Positions 44,604-53,790 of a stretch of 64,000 nt of DNA are shown piece after piece. Both the position numbers and the translations under genes were made by a program. The stretch is taken from the NCBI GenBank assembly GCA_021648125.1, contig JAKITK010000004.1:1-64000 (forward strand), read 5' to 3'. Source of the DNA: Lysobacterales bacterium (lineage in GTDB: Bacteria; Pseudomonadota; Gammaproteobacteria; Xanthomonadales; SZUA-36). Every line of letters begins with the position of its first letter. The first letter of the stretch is position 1. The notes below the pieces were generated by a model. The model was not told where the DNA came from, made no database searches, and saw nothing but the letters and a program-made list of their open reading frames with translations.

Positions 44604-45532
44604 TAATTATCTGAGGCATTATCTAGGGCAGCTACGATCTGGCGACCACCAGTGTCTAATAGCTGATCTGCAAGTCGGCTACCCAGCGCTTGTGCATCGG
44701 CACAATTGGCAGAGCCTTCAACCGCTACGCTGTGGCTACCGTCCGGCATTGCCAGCCCGGCGTGCATCTGCAACTGCATATCTGTGACTACAGCAAATGC
44801 TGATAACGGCCAATGGCAACCCGCCCCAAGCCGCGCGGCCAGTGCGCGCTCTGCCAGTGATGTACAGCGCGCAGTGGGGTCATCCAGTGCTTGTATATAT
44901 GCCGCTGCAGGGCTTCCATCACAACATTCGATGCCGATAGTTCCCTGACCGGGTGATGGCAACCAATGCGAAACGGACAATACTTCGGTGATTCGCTGGC
45001 CCCAGCCCAAGCGTTCAAGGCCGGCGCAGGCAAGGATAATAGCGGCATATTCACCGGCATCCAGCTTGGCGATTCGAGTATTTACATTGCCGCGCAGATC
45101 ACGAACATCAAGGTCCGAACGCCTGGCCAATAAATGACTGCGACGGCGCAGGCTGGAGGTTCCAACGATGGCCCCGGGCGGCAAGGATTCTAGATTCGCG
45201 TAATTATTTGATACGAAGGCATCTGCGGGATTCGCCCGTGCTAAAAAAGCCGGCATTTGCATAGCTGTGGGCAATACTGCAGGAACATCTTTAACTGAAT
45301 GTACGGCGATATCGGCCTCATCCGCAAGCAAGGCCTGTTCCAGTTCTTTTAAAAATAGGCCCTTACCCCCGATTTCCGCCAAGGGTTTATCCTGGATTTG
45401 GTCTCCCCGGGTTGTCATTGGCACTAGGCTGACGGAAAGCTCCGGGAATTTTTGTCGCAGCAACGCCTGCACATGCTCTGCCTGCCAGAGGGCAAGCTGT
45501 GATTCACGCGTGGCAATTCTGATTTTTTGCAT
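44603..45532 (-). CDS. hemC: Hydroxymethylbilane synthase (porphobilinogen deaminase)
   Basis: A 309-residue enzyme that polymerises four porphobilinogens. IRIATRESQLALWQAEHV at the N-terminus, GTSSLRRRSHLLARRSDL for substrate binding and the dipyrromethane-cofactor Cys in LGAGCHWPL are all present. First of the hemCDXY genes and directly downstream of the AlgR-type regulator, as in Pseudomonas. Confidence 0.97.
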   Translation of the reverse strand: MQKIRIATRESQLALWQAEHVQALLRQKFPELSVSLVPMTTRGDQIQDKPLAEIGGKGLFLKELEQALLADEADIAVHSVKDVPAVLPTAMQMPAFLARANPADAFVSNNYANLESLPPGAIVGTSSLRRRSHLLARRSDLDVRDLRGNVNTRIAKLDAGEYAAIILACAGLERLGWGQRITEVLSVSHWLPSPGQGTIGIECCDGSPAAAYIQALDDPTARCTSLAERALAARLGAGCHWPLSAFAVVTDMQLQMHAGLAMPDGSHSVAVEGSANCADAQALGSRLADQLLDTGGRQIVAALDNASDN

Positions 45533-45538
45533 TTGGTT

Positions 45539-46252
45539 TTATTGTTCCTTCAACCAGTCGCGAATGACAGCAACATTTCTGCGACTGACCTGCGGGGTAA
45601 GCTTGGTACCTTCCAGTAACAAGTGCTGCTGACCTTTTGAATCCCGGTGCAGTCCGCGAATTTTGTCCCGAGCCACCAGTGTATTGCGGTGAATTCGTAG
45701 GAATTCAGCAGCAAACTCTTGTTCCAGTTCTTTCAGGGGTTCATCAATGATGGCATCACCACCCTGATGACAAATTATCGTATATTTATCCTCGGCACGG
45801 ACACAATATATCTCCTCCATGGGGATTAATATTACTTTTTCACCGACCCGTGAGCGCAGATATTTACGCTGAACGGCATCAGTCGAACCCAGACCAAGAA
45901 ACTGGCGGGCCTTATTTAAAGCCGCAATTAAGCGTTCACGCCGGACGGGTTTAAGCAGGTAATCCAGTGCTTGCTGCTCGAAGGCCTGCAAGGCATGTTC
46001 ATCAAAGGCGGTACAAAAGACTATTGCCGGCTGAGGGCTCTTTAGTTTCAACTCAGCAGCGACCTGTAGACCATCCATATCTGGCATGTGAATATCCAGC
46101 AATAATAGATCCGGTTTAAGCTGGTTGTATTTTTCCAAGGCCTCACGGCCATTTAGCGCTTCACCAACGACCTCACAGAATGGTATTTCTGCCAGCAAGC
46201 GGTGCAAACGGCTCAGAGCCAGAGGTTCATCATCAACTATTAGAATATGCAT
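45539..46252 (-). CDS. algR: AlgR-type LytTR response regulator
   Basis: A 237-residue regulator. The receiver domain has the acidic pair VDDEP, the phosphorylated Asp in LLLLDIHMPD (about residue 54), Thr in FCTAF and Lys in LLKPV; the C-terminal LytTR DNA-binding domain covers about residues 130-237. In Pseudomonas, AlgR activates the fimU-pilVWXY1Y2E operon, and such an operon exists here at 14-19.7 kb. Two ATGs in tandem (46255, 46252) are possible starts. It overlaps its sensor gene and precedes hemC. Confidence 0.9.
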   Translation of the reverse strand: MHILIVDDEPLALSRLHRLLAEIPFCEVVGEALNGREALEKYNQLKPDLLLLDIHMPDMDGLQVAAELKLKSPQPAIVFCTAFDEHALQAFEQQALDYLLKPVRRERLIAALNKARQFLGLGSTDAVQRKYLRSRVGEKVILIPMEEIYCVRAEDKYTIICHQGGDAIIDEPLKELEQEFAAEFLRIHRNTLVARDKIRGLHRDSKGQQHLLLEGTKLTPQVSRRNVAVIRDWLKEQ

Positions 46253-47279
46253 CATAAGGGAACCGCAGTATTGTCTGGAACTGTTCTTCTTCCCGGTTCA
46301 GGCTCAGACTTGCCCGCCCCGCATAATGATATTGTAAGCGTTCACGGATATTGGCAACAGCCATCTGGTTACCCGTTCGCGAAGGCAAGCTGTTGGTAAG
46401 CGGTGAATTGACCACAATCACTACAAAATCTCCATCACAGGCCCCTGAAATCCCGACAACTCCACCGTTAGGACTGGGTTCGATACCATGAGCGACCGCG
46501 TTTTCAACCAGGGGTTGCAGCAATAAGCGCGGGACCCTGGCATCTGTAGGTAAATCATCGACCTGCCAGTCTATTTGCAAGCGGCTACCAAAGCGGTGAT
46601 GCTCAATGCGTAAGTATTTTCGCACCATTTCAAGTTCCTCACCGAGAGTGCCGGCGATACTGGTATCCCGCAGCGCACTACGAAATAAATCTGCCAAATC
46701 TTCGGTTGCCTGCTCCGCTTTAGTCGGATCTTCTGGGATGAGTGACGCAATCGAATTCAGACTGTTGAATAAAAAGTGTGGTCGAATACGACTTTGCAGC
46801 GCCTGTACTCTGGCTTCGGTTTGCGACAGGGTTTGCTGTTGCCATAATTGCTGAATATAAAAATAGCGTAGCATCGCGGCCGAAATCATTGCCACAACTA
46901 AGCTGATGCGCAGGCTAAAACCGGGCTGTTGGTCTAGCGGCACAGAAAACCCAAACCGCTGCAATAACAGCCAGCCGAGCCATGAGTAGAAAACCGCACT
47001 AAGCACAATCAGCAGCCAACTTAGCCACCAGGCCCGGTTGCCTTCAAAATTATTCAACCAGTTTCGCCACCAACACAAACTAGAAATCACCAATACAGAC
47101 AGTGCTGCAATCAGAAAGCTATAGAACCCCAATTGATACCAGTCCGTTAGCCCATGATGCAACAAAGCATTAGCAAGTAGAACGATTTCCCCCATCAATA
47201 CGGCTGTTAGCAGCACTTGCCAACGACAAAAATCTGGCAAAATGACCTGCAGGCTTTCTTCCTGTTGCTGTTTAGTCAT
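46233..47279 (-). CDS. algZ: AlgZ/FimS-like LytS-family sensor kinase
   Basis: A 348-residue membrane histidine kinase. Several transmembrane helices occupy residues about 20-150 (GEIVLLANALLHHG, LGFYSFLIAALSVLVIS, WWLSWLLIVLSAVFYSWLGWLLL by their starts). The His_kinase domain has the phospho-acceptor in RPHFLFNSLNSI and an N-box-like LLQPLVENAVAHG. It is the partner of the overlapping AlgR-type gene. In Pseudomonas this pair controls twitching motility and virulence factors. The signal is unknown. Confidence 0.88.
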   Translation of the reverse strand: MTKQQQEESLQVILPDFCRWQVLLTAVLMGEIVLLANALLHHGLTDWYQLGFYSFLIAALSVLVISSLCWWRNWLNNFEGNRAWWLSWLLIVLSAVFYSWLGWLLLQRFGFSVPLDQQPGFSLRISLVVAMISAAMLRYFYIQQLWQQQTLSQTEARVQALQSRIRPHFLFNSLNSIASLIPEDPTKAEQATEDLADLFRSALRDTSIAGTLGEELEMVRKYLRIEHHRFGSRLQIDWQVDDLPTDARVPRLLLQPLVENAVAHGIEPSPNGGVVGISGACDGDFVVIVVNSPLTNSLPSRTGNQMAVANIRERLQYHYAGRASLSLNREEEQFQTILRFPYDAYSNS

Positions 47280-47284
47280 TCAAT

Positions 47285-47986
47285 TTAGCCATTCAATTTA
47301 ACTGTAAAACGCTGACTTAACCAAGCACCGATATCCTTGGTTTCCTGCTGACATACCGCATGTGCCATGGTATATACCTGCCATTGCACCTGATAACCCA
47401 GTTTGCTGAGGCGGCTAGCAGCGGTTTTCCCCGCGTTATAGGGGACAACCGGATCCTGGCTACCGTGAGCTGCAAAAATATGCATTCCAGCCGTGGCCGG
47501 ATTATCCAAAGCTTCCAGCTGTTCAGGAAATAATAAATAGCAGGAAAGCGCCATAATACCCGCTAATTTTTGAGGGTATCGCAGGCCCACATGTAAGGCC
47601 ATCGCACCTCCCTGGGAAAAGCCAGCAAGAATAATCTCATTAGGTTTTCTGCCCGCTGTAATTTCAGCATCAATCAAGTCGCCGATGCGTTTGCTGGAAG
47701 CGGCAATTCCCTGTTCATCTTGGTCGCGGCGTAAATCCATACCTTTGATGTCATACCAGGCCGGCATCGACACACCGCCATTTATGGTCACCGGACGGGA
47801 GGCTGCATTGGGAAAAACAAAACGCACCCCGGCAGCTTGTAATTCTTCGCTTAAACCCAGTTGTGGGACGATGGCTTCAAAATCATGCCCGTCAGCACCC
47901 AGCCCATGCAACCAGATCACCGTAAAACGGGGGTCTTTAGCTGTTTCTACAAGCACGCAATCCGGATATTGTTGTTCTAGTGTCAC
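47285..47986 (-). CDS. Carboxylesterase / phospholipase-type hydrolase
   Basis: A 233-residue alpha/beta hydrolase of the acyl-protein thioesterase/EstB family. VIWLHGLGADGHDFEAIVP is the oxyanion-hole segment, GFSQGGAMAL the nucleophile elbow, and Asp in GSQDPVVPY and His in MAHAVC complete the triad. Substrate preference (short-chain esters or acyl-proteins) cannot be told from sequence. Confidence 0.92.
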   Translation of the reverse strand: MTLEQQYPDCVLVETAKDPRFTVIWLHGLGADGHDFEAIVPQLGLSEELQAAGVRFVFPNAASRPVTINGGVSMPAWYDIKGMDLRRDQDEQGIAASSKRIGDLIDAEITAGRKPNEIILAGFSQGGAMALHVGLRYPQKLAGIMALSCYLLFPEQLEALDNPATAGMHIFAAHGSQDPVVPYNAGKTAASRLSKLGYQVQWQVYTMAHAVCQQETKDIGAWLSQRFTVKLNG

Positions 47987-48086
47987 TTTTATTTTTTCCT
48001 TTAGAATTTTTTGTTTTATGTCGAGTAGTTAGTATATAGTTTACACAGTGTACGCTCAGTAAAATATGTCATTATAGGAAGCCGCC

Positions 48087-48242
48087 ATGAAACCATTGTT
48101 TATCCCGCTGCTGTTAGCACTGAGCTTGAGTGCCTGCGGCCAGAAAGGCGATCTATTCCTTAAAGAATCAAAGCCTGCTGGTGGCGAAACTGAAAAACCC
48201 ACTCCAATGCCCGAAACCCAAGCAGCAACACCCGGTCAGTAA
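48087..48242 (+). CDS. lptM: LptM (YifL)-type small lipoprotein
   Basis: A 51-residue lipoprotein. The signal peptide MKPLFIPLLLALSLSAC ends with lipobox L-S-A-C, and CGQKGDLFLK after it is the LptM signature; the tail is Pro/Glu-rich. In E. coli LptM assists LptD oxidative maturation. AGGAAG lies upstream of the ATG. It usually precedes lysA and dapF in this group; here dapF follows directly after three bases, without lysA. Confidence 0.9.
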   Translation: MKPLFIPLLLALSLSACGQKGDLFLKESKPAGGETEKPTPMPETQAATPGQ

Positions 48243-48245
48243 TCG

Positions 48246-49181
48246 ATGGATATTATGTTTCATAAGATGCACGGCTTGGGCAATAATTTCATCCTTATTG
48301 ATAATCGCCAGCAGTCGTTTAAGCCCCGCACCGAGCAATTACAGCAACTGGCCAACCGGCATACCGGTATCGGTTGTGATCAATTCCTTATTTTAGAAGC
48401 CGCAAGCTTACCGTCCGCCTACCTTGATTTTCGTATTTACAATGCCGATGGCACTGAAGCCGAACAATGTGGCAACGGCATGCGTTGTATCACCCATTAT
48501 CTGGGCATGAATGGGGAAATTTCCAACGAAGAATTTTCCATTCATGGAATTGCTGGGCCGGTATCATGCCGCTGGCAACCCAAGGGAGTAGCAGGCCAGG
48601 TAGCCATTAATATGGGACGGCCGATATTCGAGCCCACTGAGATTCCGTTGGATACCCGGCAGCTCAAATCACTGGCAAACTCCCGTTGGCAGTTGCAAGC
48701 AGGCGACATCAACTTGCCCTTCACCGGGGTTTCAATGGGCAACCCCCACGCTGTGTTCATTGCTGAGGATCAGGCTGCCATCAGCCTGGAAGCACTGGCA
48801 AATTCACTCAGTAACCACCCGGCCTTTCCGGCCGGTGTAAATATCAGCCTGATAGAAAATTATTCTGCTAGCAAGATTACTCTAAGTGTATTTGAACGCG
48901 GCAGCGGACCCACCCGTGCATGCGGAAGCGGCGCATGTGCTGCTATGGCTGCATTACGCCGAGCGGGAAAAATCAACCACCGAGTAACTGTTTGCCAACC
49001 CGGCGGCGATCTGGTGATAGAATGGTGCGGACTAAGGGAAAAGTCAGACAGTGATACCAGCCAAAATAGCGAGAACGAGCGGCTGTTATCTGAAACTGAC
49101 AATAATGAGTTATGGATGACTGGCCCTGCCAGCTACATTTATAAGGGAGAATTTAGGGATGAATACAAAAGCAAAAATTGA
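48246..49181 (+). CDS. dapF: Diaminopimelate epimerase DapF
   Basis: A 311-residue enzyme converting LL- to meso-diaminopimelate for lysine and peptidoglycan. KMHGLGNNFILID is the N-terminal signature; the two catalytic Cys are in AEQCGNGMRC and ACGSGACAAM. It is about 35 residues longer than usual: a hydrophilic insert (CGLREKSDSDTSQNSENERL, then LSETDNNE) separates the VIEW strand from WMTGPASYIYKGEF, and the C-terminus extends slightly. The start may be ATG 48246 or 48255. It overlaps the DUF484 gene by 23 bases. Confidence 0.95.
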   Translation: MDIMFHKMHGLGNNFILIDNRQQSFKPRTEQLQQLANRHTGIGCDQFLILEAASLPSAYLDFRIYNADGTEAEQCGNGMRCITHYLGMNGEISNEEFSIHGIAGPVSCRWQPKGVAGQVAINMGRPIFEPTEIPLDTRQLKSLANSRWQLQAGDINLPFTGVSMGNPHAVFIAEDQAAISLEALANSLSNHPAFPAGVNISLIENYSASKITLSVFERGSGPTRACGSGACAAMAALRRAGKINHRVTVCQPGGDLVIEWCGLREKSDSDTSQNSENERLLSETDNNELWMTGPASYIYKGEFRDEYKSKN

Positions 49182-49860
49182 TGAAAAATCAGTCATAAAT
49201 TGGTTGGAAGAAAATCCGGATATCTTCCAGCAACACCCGCAATTGCTGGAAATTATAGAACTCAGACATTCAAACAACAGCAACACCAGCTCCCTAATTG
49301 AGCGCCAAGTTAGTCGATTACGCGTTAAAAACCTCGATATTGCACGCAAAATACATCAAATGACGCAAAATGCTCTCGAAAATGAAGACCTTATGGGCAA
49401 GCTGCACAGCTTGTCTCTTGCCTTAGGTGAAACTGAGAGCCTGGGCGATTTTTTCCAACTGTTACGCGATGAACTCAAAAACCGCTTTAATGCAGACTAT
49501 GTTTATATTGGCCTGTTCGCAGATAAACTTAGTACCGATGATCAGTTACCACTGAGTATTCTTCAGCCTGATAATCAGGAATTAAATCCTTTCCATACCG
49601 TGCTCGAAGGTGGTCAAACCAGTTGCGGACGATTGGCTCATGAAAAGCTGCAGTTTCTATTTGGCCGCGATAACCCGATCAGATCTACTGCTCTGGTACC
49701 CATCGGCAAACAGGGCAGATACGGAATGCTAGCAATTGGATCGGAAAACCCAGGGAAATTTTTCCCTGGAATGGGCACCATGTTCCTGGAACTGCTAAGC
49801 GAAACAATCAGTCATCGATTGGCCAAGCAAGAAGCTGTTCTCCAGCGACTATCTGCTTGA
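49159..49860 (+). CDS. DUF484 family protein
   Basis: A 233-residue protein with the DUF484 start (VINWLEENPDIFQQHPQLLE), a coiled coil with SLIERQVSRLRVKN, and a GAF-like C-terminal domain (ALVPIGKQGRYGMLAIGSENPGKFFPGMGT by its ends ALVPIG and FFPGMGT). Function unknown; it is a fixed neighbour between dapF and xerC in gammaproteobacteria. Translation is probably coupled to dapF. Confidence 0.92.
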   Translation: MNTKAKIDEKSVINWLEENPDIFQQHPQLLEIIELRHSNNSNTSSLIERQVSRLRVKNLDIARKIHQMTQNALENEDLMGKLHSLSLALGETESLGDFFQLLRDELKNRFNADYVYIGLFADKLSTDDQLPLSILQPDNQELNPFHTVLEGGQTSCGRLAHEKLQFLFGRDNPIRSTALVPIGKQGRYGMLAIGSENPGKFFPGMGTMFLELLSETISHRLAKQEAVLQRLSA

Positions 49861-49877
49861 CAGCTAGATAAATCGGC

Positions 49878-50792
49878 GTGCCCGAACAGCGGCAAACACA
49901 GCTTGAAATCGATAATTTCCTGCAATATTTAAGCACGGAAAAACGACTCTCACCCAGAACAGTCAGTGCCTACCGGCGCGACCTGGACTGTTTGGAAAAA
50001 CATTTGTCGGCTAATGATTTAACTTCAATTAATGTAGTTGATGAAAGCCATATCCGTCGTTTTATTGCCGATCAGCACCGCCGCGGACTCGGCAGCCGTT
50101 CCCTACAGCGCTTGCTATCAGCTATCCGCAGTTTCTTCCGTTATTTGCTCCGGGAAGGAAAAGTCAGCAACAATCCGGCTATTAATATCCGCGCCCCAAA
50201 ACAGCAACAACGCTTACCTGCAACCCTAGATACCGACACCCTGAACCACCTGCTTTCTTTCGCAGCAAATACCCCGATAGCCATCCGCGATAAAGCCATG
50301 CTGGAATTATTCTATTCCTCCGGATTGCGTCTTAGCGAGCTTGCAGACCTTGAGTGGTCGGCTCTGGATGCCCGCTCAGGCATGTTAAGGGTGACCGGTA
50401 AAGGCAACAAAACCCGGGACCTGCCGGTTGGTACAATTGCCCTCAAGGCGCTGGAGGAATGGCGCCGGCAACGGGCGGAAATCGCCGATTTTGAAGAAAC
50501 GAAAATTTTTGTAAGCATGCGAGGCAATGCCATATCTGTACGCAGCATACAACAACGAGTTGCGCATTGGGCCAGAGTGCAGGGACTACCCCAGCGGGTC
50601 TACCCGCATTTGCTGCGTCACTCTTTTGCATCACATATGCTGGAGTCCAGCAGCAACTTACGCGCGGTTCAGGAACTGCTCGGGCATGCTGATATCTCCA
50701 CCACCCAAATATATACACATCTCGATTTCCAGCATCTGGCCAAAGTTTATGACAAAGCCCACCCTAGAGCGCGTAAAAAACCGAATAAATAA
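49878..50792 (+). CDS. xerC: Tyrosine recombinase XerC
   Basis: A 304-residue site-specific recombinase that resolves chromosome dimers at dif with XerD. The SAM-like core-binding domain (FLQYLSTEKRLSPRTVSAYRRDL) is followed by the catalytic domain. Catalytic residues are visible: Arg in SSGLRLSEL, HLLRHSFASH (His, Arg), LGHADIS (His) and Tyr in TTQIYTHLD. The start is GTG 49878, 17 bases after the DUF484 stop. The genomic order, not just sequence, supports XerC over XerD. Confidence 0.94.
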   Translation: MPEQRQTQLEIDNFLQYLSTEKRLSPRTVSAYRRDLDCLEKHLSANDLTSINVVDESHIRRFIADQHRRGLGSRSLQRLLSAIRSFFRYLLREGKVSNNPAINIRAPKQQQRLPATLDTDTLNHLLSFAANTPIAIRDKAMLELFYSSGLRLSELADLEWSALDARSGMLRVTGKGNKTRDLPVGTIALKALEEWRRQRAEIADFEETKIFVSMRGNAISVRSIQQRVAHWARVQGLPQRVYPHLLRHSFASHMLESSSNLRAVQELLGHADISTTQIYTHLDFQHLAKVYDKAHPRARKKPNK

Positions 50793-50826
50793 AACCGGTT
50801 TAAAAATCCTGAATAAACCCTGGTTA

Positions 50827-50898
50827 TCTCTCGCAAAGGCGCAGAGAACGCAAAGAAACCCTTTTTCACCTCTGCGTTCTCTGCGCCTCTGCGAGAGA
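50827..50898. repeat. Long imperfect palindrome after xerC
   Basis: TCTCTCGCAAAGGCGCAGAG at the left pairs with CTCTGCGCC and then TCTGCGAGAGA at the right, giving a hairpin of about 30 bp per arm with few mismatches and a T-rich loop. The CTCTGCGTTCTCTGCG wording is a well-known dispersed palindrome in many bacterial genomes. It may end the xerC transcript. Confidence 0.75.
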
Positions 50899-51046
50899 AA
50901 CCTTCCTTTTCTTGCCTAAATGCTCCTTACTATTCACCCATAATAGAATGCCAACAATGCGGTTAAAAATGCCTACAGCATCATCTTGTAAATCCGGCTT
51001 CTGCACCCCATGTATTAACTCACCAACAATGAATCTAGGTTTTTTC

Positions 51047-51589
51047 ATGCAACAGTATTGCGGTACCACAATTCTTTCTGTCCGCCGAGGCAACAGTGTT
51101 GTTATCGGTGGTGATGGCCAGGTGACTCTGGGCAACACAGTAATGAAATCCAATGCGCGTAAAGTTAGGCGCCTATACAAAGAAAAAATTATCGCCGGTT
51201 TTGCCGGCGCCACAGCCGATGCGTTTACTTTGTTCGAGCGTTTTGAAGGTAAGCTGGAAAAGCACCATGGTCATCTCACTCGAGCCGCAGTTGAAATGGC
51301 CAAGGATTGGCGTACCGACCGAGCCTTGCGTCAGCTTGAAGCTCTGCTTTCGGTCGCCGATGAATCTACCTCACTGGTCATTTCCGGAAATGGTGATGTT
51401 ATCGAGCCCGAACACGGACTGATTGCCATTGGCTCCGGCGGCCCCTTTGCCCAGGCGGCAGCCCAAGCCTTGTTAGATAACACCGACATGGACGCTGAAA
51501 CCATCGTCCGCAAAGCCCTCGGCATCGCCGCTGATATCTGTATTTATACCAACCACAACCTAGTGATTGAATCACTGGAGACAAAATAA
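51047..51589 (+). CDS. hslV: ATP-dependent protease proteolytic subunit HslV
   Basis: A 180-residue proteasome-like peptidase of the HslVU complex. The active-site Thr follows a short propeptide, [29 protein letters not shown] and [10 protein letters not shown] are also standard. ATG 51047 is chosen because homologous sequence starts there and TAGG lies seven bases upstream; the frame is open a further 45 codons upstream without conserved content. Its stop shares one base with the hslU ATG (TAATG). Confidence 0.96.
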   Translation: MQQYCGTTILSVRRGNSVVIGGDGQVTLGNTVMKSNARKVRRLYKEKIIAGFAGATADAFTLFERFEGKLEKHHGHLTRAAVEMAKDWRTDRALRQLEALLSVADESTSLVISGNGDVIEPEHGLIAIGSGGPFAQAAAQALLDNTDMDAETIVRKALGIAADICIYTNHNLVIESLETK

Positions 51590-52938
51590 TGTCTAGCATG
51601 ACCCCACGGGAAATAGTCCAAGAACTGGATAAACATATCATTGGCCAGTCTGATGCCAAACGGGCCGTCGCAATCGCCCTGCGTAATCGTTGGCGGCGAA
51701 TGCAGCTACCACTGGAGCTGCGCAATGAAATAACCCCGAAAAATATTTTGATGATAGGCCCGACCGGTGTCGGTAAAACTGAAATTGCGCGACGCTTAGC
51801 CAAGCTCGCTAACGCGCCTTTTATCAAAGTTGAAGCCACCAAATTTACTGAAGTAGGTTATGTGGGTAAAGATGTAGAATCTATTATCCGCGATTTGGTT
51901 GATTCAGCCATCAAAATGGCTCGTGAACAAGCCATGGCTGCGGTACGCGCACGCGCAGAAGACGCTGCTACCGACAGATTACTGGATATTCTATTACCAA
52001 AACCACAGAACATCGGCTTTGCCAATGAACCCGAATCAAGCGATGACCGCGATGATAACCGCAGTAGTGATACGCGCAAAAAATTCCGCAAAAAACTGCT
52101 GGATGGCGACTTGGATGAGCGTGAAATTGAATTCGATGTTGCATCCCAGATGGGTGTCGACATTATGACCCCTCCGGGAATGGAAGAAATGGCCAGTCAG
52201 TTACAAGGCATGTTTCAGAATATGGCAGCAACCCGCTCCCAGACTCGCAAAATGAAAATTGCCGAAGCCCGGCCGATTTTAATTGAAGATGAAGCCGCCA
52301 AATTAATTAACGACGAGGAAATCAAGCTACAGGCGCTGGAAAATACCGAGCAGAATGCCATCGTATTTATTGACGAACTGGATAAAGTCACCAAACGAGC
52401 AGAAACCGGCGGTGGTGATATTTCCCGTGAAGGCGTCCAGCGTGACCTGCTACCACTGGTGGAAGGCTGTACGGTTTCCACCCGCTACGGAATGATAAAA
52501 ACTGATCATATACTGTTTATCTCATCCGGTGCTTTCCACCTTTCAAAACCATCCGACTTAATCCCGGAGTTACAAGGCCGACTACCTATACGGGTTGAAC
52601 TGCATGCATTAGGGGTCAAGGAATTCACTCGTATTCTCACCGAACCTGACGCTTCATTAACTGAGCAGTATCATGCCCTAATGGGCACCGAAGGGGTCGC
52701 ACTGGAATTTATTGATGATGGTGTGCGACGGATTGCAGAAATTGCCTATCAGGTGAATGAGACCACCGAAAACATTGGTGCCCGCCGCTTGCACACAGTA
52801 ATGGAGCGATTACTCGATAATGTTTCTTATGATGCCCCTGAGCGAGACGGCGAGAAAATCAAAATTGATGCCGCCTATGTCGATCAGCACCTCAATGATT
52901 TGGCCGCTGATGAAGACCTGAGCCGGTATATCCTCTGA
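51589..52938 (+). CDS. hslU: HslVU unfoldase ATPase HslU
   Basis: A 449-residue AAA+ unfoldase. [32 protein letters not shown] is the family start (seen as ends [11 protein letters not shown] and [10 protein letters not shown]); Walker A is [12 protein letters not shown], then the I-domain (about residues 110-230), Walker [10 protein letters not shown], and the C-terminal EDLSRYIL tail that docks into HslV. Coupled to hslV. A hairpin GGAGTCA-GCAC-TGGCTCC follows about 30 bases downstream without a T run. Confidence 0.97.
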   Translation: MSSMTPREIVQELDKHIIGQSDAKRAVAIALRNRWRRMQLPLELRNEITPKNILMIGPTGVGKTEIARRLAKLANAPFIKVEATKFTEVGYVGKDVESIIRDLVDSAIKMAREQAMAAVRARAEDAATDRLLDILLPKPQNIGFANEPESSDDRDDNRSSDTRKKFRKKLLDGDLDEREIEFDVASQMGVDIMTPPGMEEMASQLQGMFQNMAATRSQTRKMKIAEARPILIEDEAAKLINDEEIKLQALENTEQNAIVFIDELDKVTKRAETGGGDISREGVQRDLLPLVEGCTVSTRYGMIKTDHILFISSGAFHLSKPSDLIPELQGRLPIRVELHALGVKEFTRILTEPDASLTEQYHALMGTEGVALEFIDDGVRRIAEIAYQVNETTENIGARRLHTVMERLLDNVSYDAPERDGEKIKIDAAYVDQHLNDLAADEDLSRYIL

Positions 52939-53104
52939 AGCAACCCCAACTAGGTACTACAGAAAAACCGGAGTCAGCACTGGCTCCGCAATAGTTTTCG
53001 GAAAAACCGGATAACCCACATCACAGTCACCCTTATACCCCGCTGTATTGTGAAACTATCAAAACCCATCCTGCTTAGTATCCGGACTATCAATTTGACT
53101 CAGT

Positions 53105-53137
53105 TGGTCTTATTGACCATAATAGGTTCATCTGGTC
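53105..53137 (+). promoter_or_regulatory. Possible operator of second toxin-antitoxin pair
   Basis: TGGTC (53105-53109) and GACCA (53115-53119) form an inverted repeat, and a third TGGTC is at 53133-53137. They lie 29-61 bases before the antitoxin ATG, where Phd/YefM proteins usually bind. The arms are short, so this is tentative. Confidence 0.4.
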
Positions 53138-53165
53138 TGATTAAACATGCGCGGGTTTAAATATT

Positions 53166-53399
53166 ATGATAGTCAATATTTCTGAAGCAAAAGCAAACTT
53201 ATCCAAGCTAATTGATATGGTATATCACGGTCAAAAAGTGGTGATTGCTAAAAATAATCTTCCTATCGCTGACTTGGTCATCCATAAACCCAAAGGCAAA
53301 AGGCAACTGGGCTTGCTTGCGGGAGAACTTGTTGTTCCCGATGATTTCAATGATGAAGATTTGCAGCTTGAAAAGATGTTTTATGGTTCCGATGAATGA
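53166..53399 (+). CDS. Phd/YefM-family antitoxin
   Basis: A 77-residue protein with the Phd/YefM start MIVNISEAKANLSKLIDMVYHGQ and VVIAKNNLPIADLV, here quoted in parts, and an acidic tail (PDDFNDEDLQLEKMFYGSDE) that fits toxin binding. It overlaps the PIN-toxin gene by four bases (ATGA). Not closely similar to the antitoxin at 20.8-21.0 kb. Confidence 0.88.
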   Translation: MIVNISEAKANLSKLIDMVYHGQKVVIAKNNLPIADLVIHKPKGKRQLGLLAGELVVPDDFNDEDLQLEKMFYGSDE

Positions 53400-53767
53400 A
53401 AATCATCCTTGATACACATATTTTCCTCTGGGCACTGGCATCTCCTGAAAAACTTTCAAAAAAGAAACTGTTTGCACTTGAAGCGCTTCCCAATACGATA
53501 TACATCAGTTCAATTTCTATTGCAGAAATTATGATCAAAGCATCCTTAGGAAAGTTAGACATCAATTTCGACCCAGTCAAAATTATTGAAAAATCAGGTT
53601 TTGAATTGCTGGATTATACCGCCAGAGATGCGGTGTTATTGAAAACACTACCTTTCCACCACAGAGACCCTTTTGACCGAATGCTTATTTGCCAAAGCAT
53701 TGCCAACAAGATGCATATCATGAGTAATGATCAAAAATTCAGTCTATACGACTGTAAATTGCTCTAG
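53396..53767 (+). CDS. VapC-type PIN-domain toxin
   Basis: A 123-residue PIN-domain ribonuclease of the VapC group with MKIILDTHIFLWAL (D6), ISSISIAEIMIK (Glu), HHRDPFDRML (Asp) and IMSNDQKF (Asp). The HRDPFDR motif is typical of the subfamily paired with Phd/YefM-type antitoxins. Probably an RNA endonuclease; target unknown. Confidence 0.9.
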   Translation: MKIILDTHIFLWALASPEKLSKKKLFALEALPNTIYISSISIAEIMIKASLGKLDINFDPVKIIEKSGFELLDYTARDAVLLKTLPFHHRDPFDRMLICQSIANKMHIMSNDQKFSLYDCKLL

Positions 53768-53790
53768 AAAAAACCACCGCTTCAAATAAT

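Noticed and set aside
50912-51046. 45-codon upstream extension of HslV
   Set aside because: The proteolytic subunit needs a very short propeptide before Thr; the extension has no conserved sequence, and a ribosome site precedes ATG 51047.
52939-53165. Terminator after hslU
   Set aside because: The GGAGTCA/TGGCTCC hairpin has one G-U pair and no T run, so it is noted in the hslU entry rather than called.
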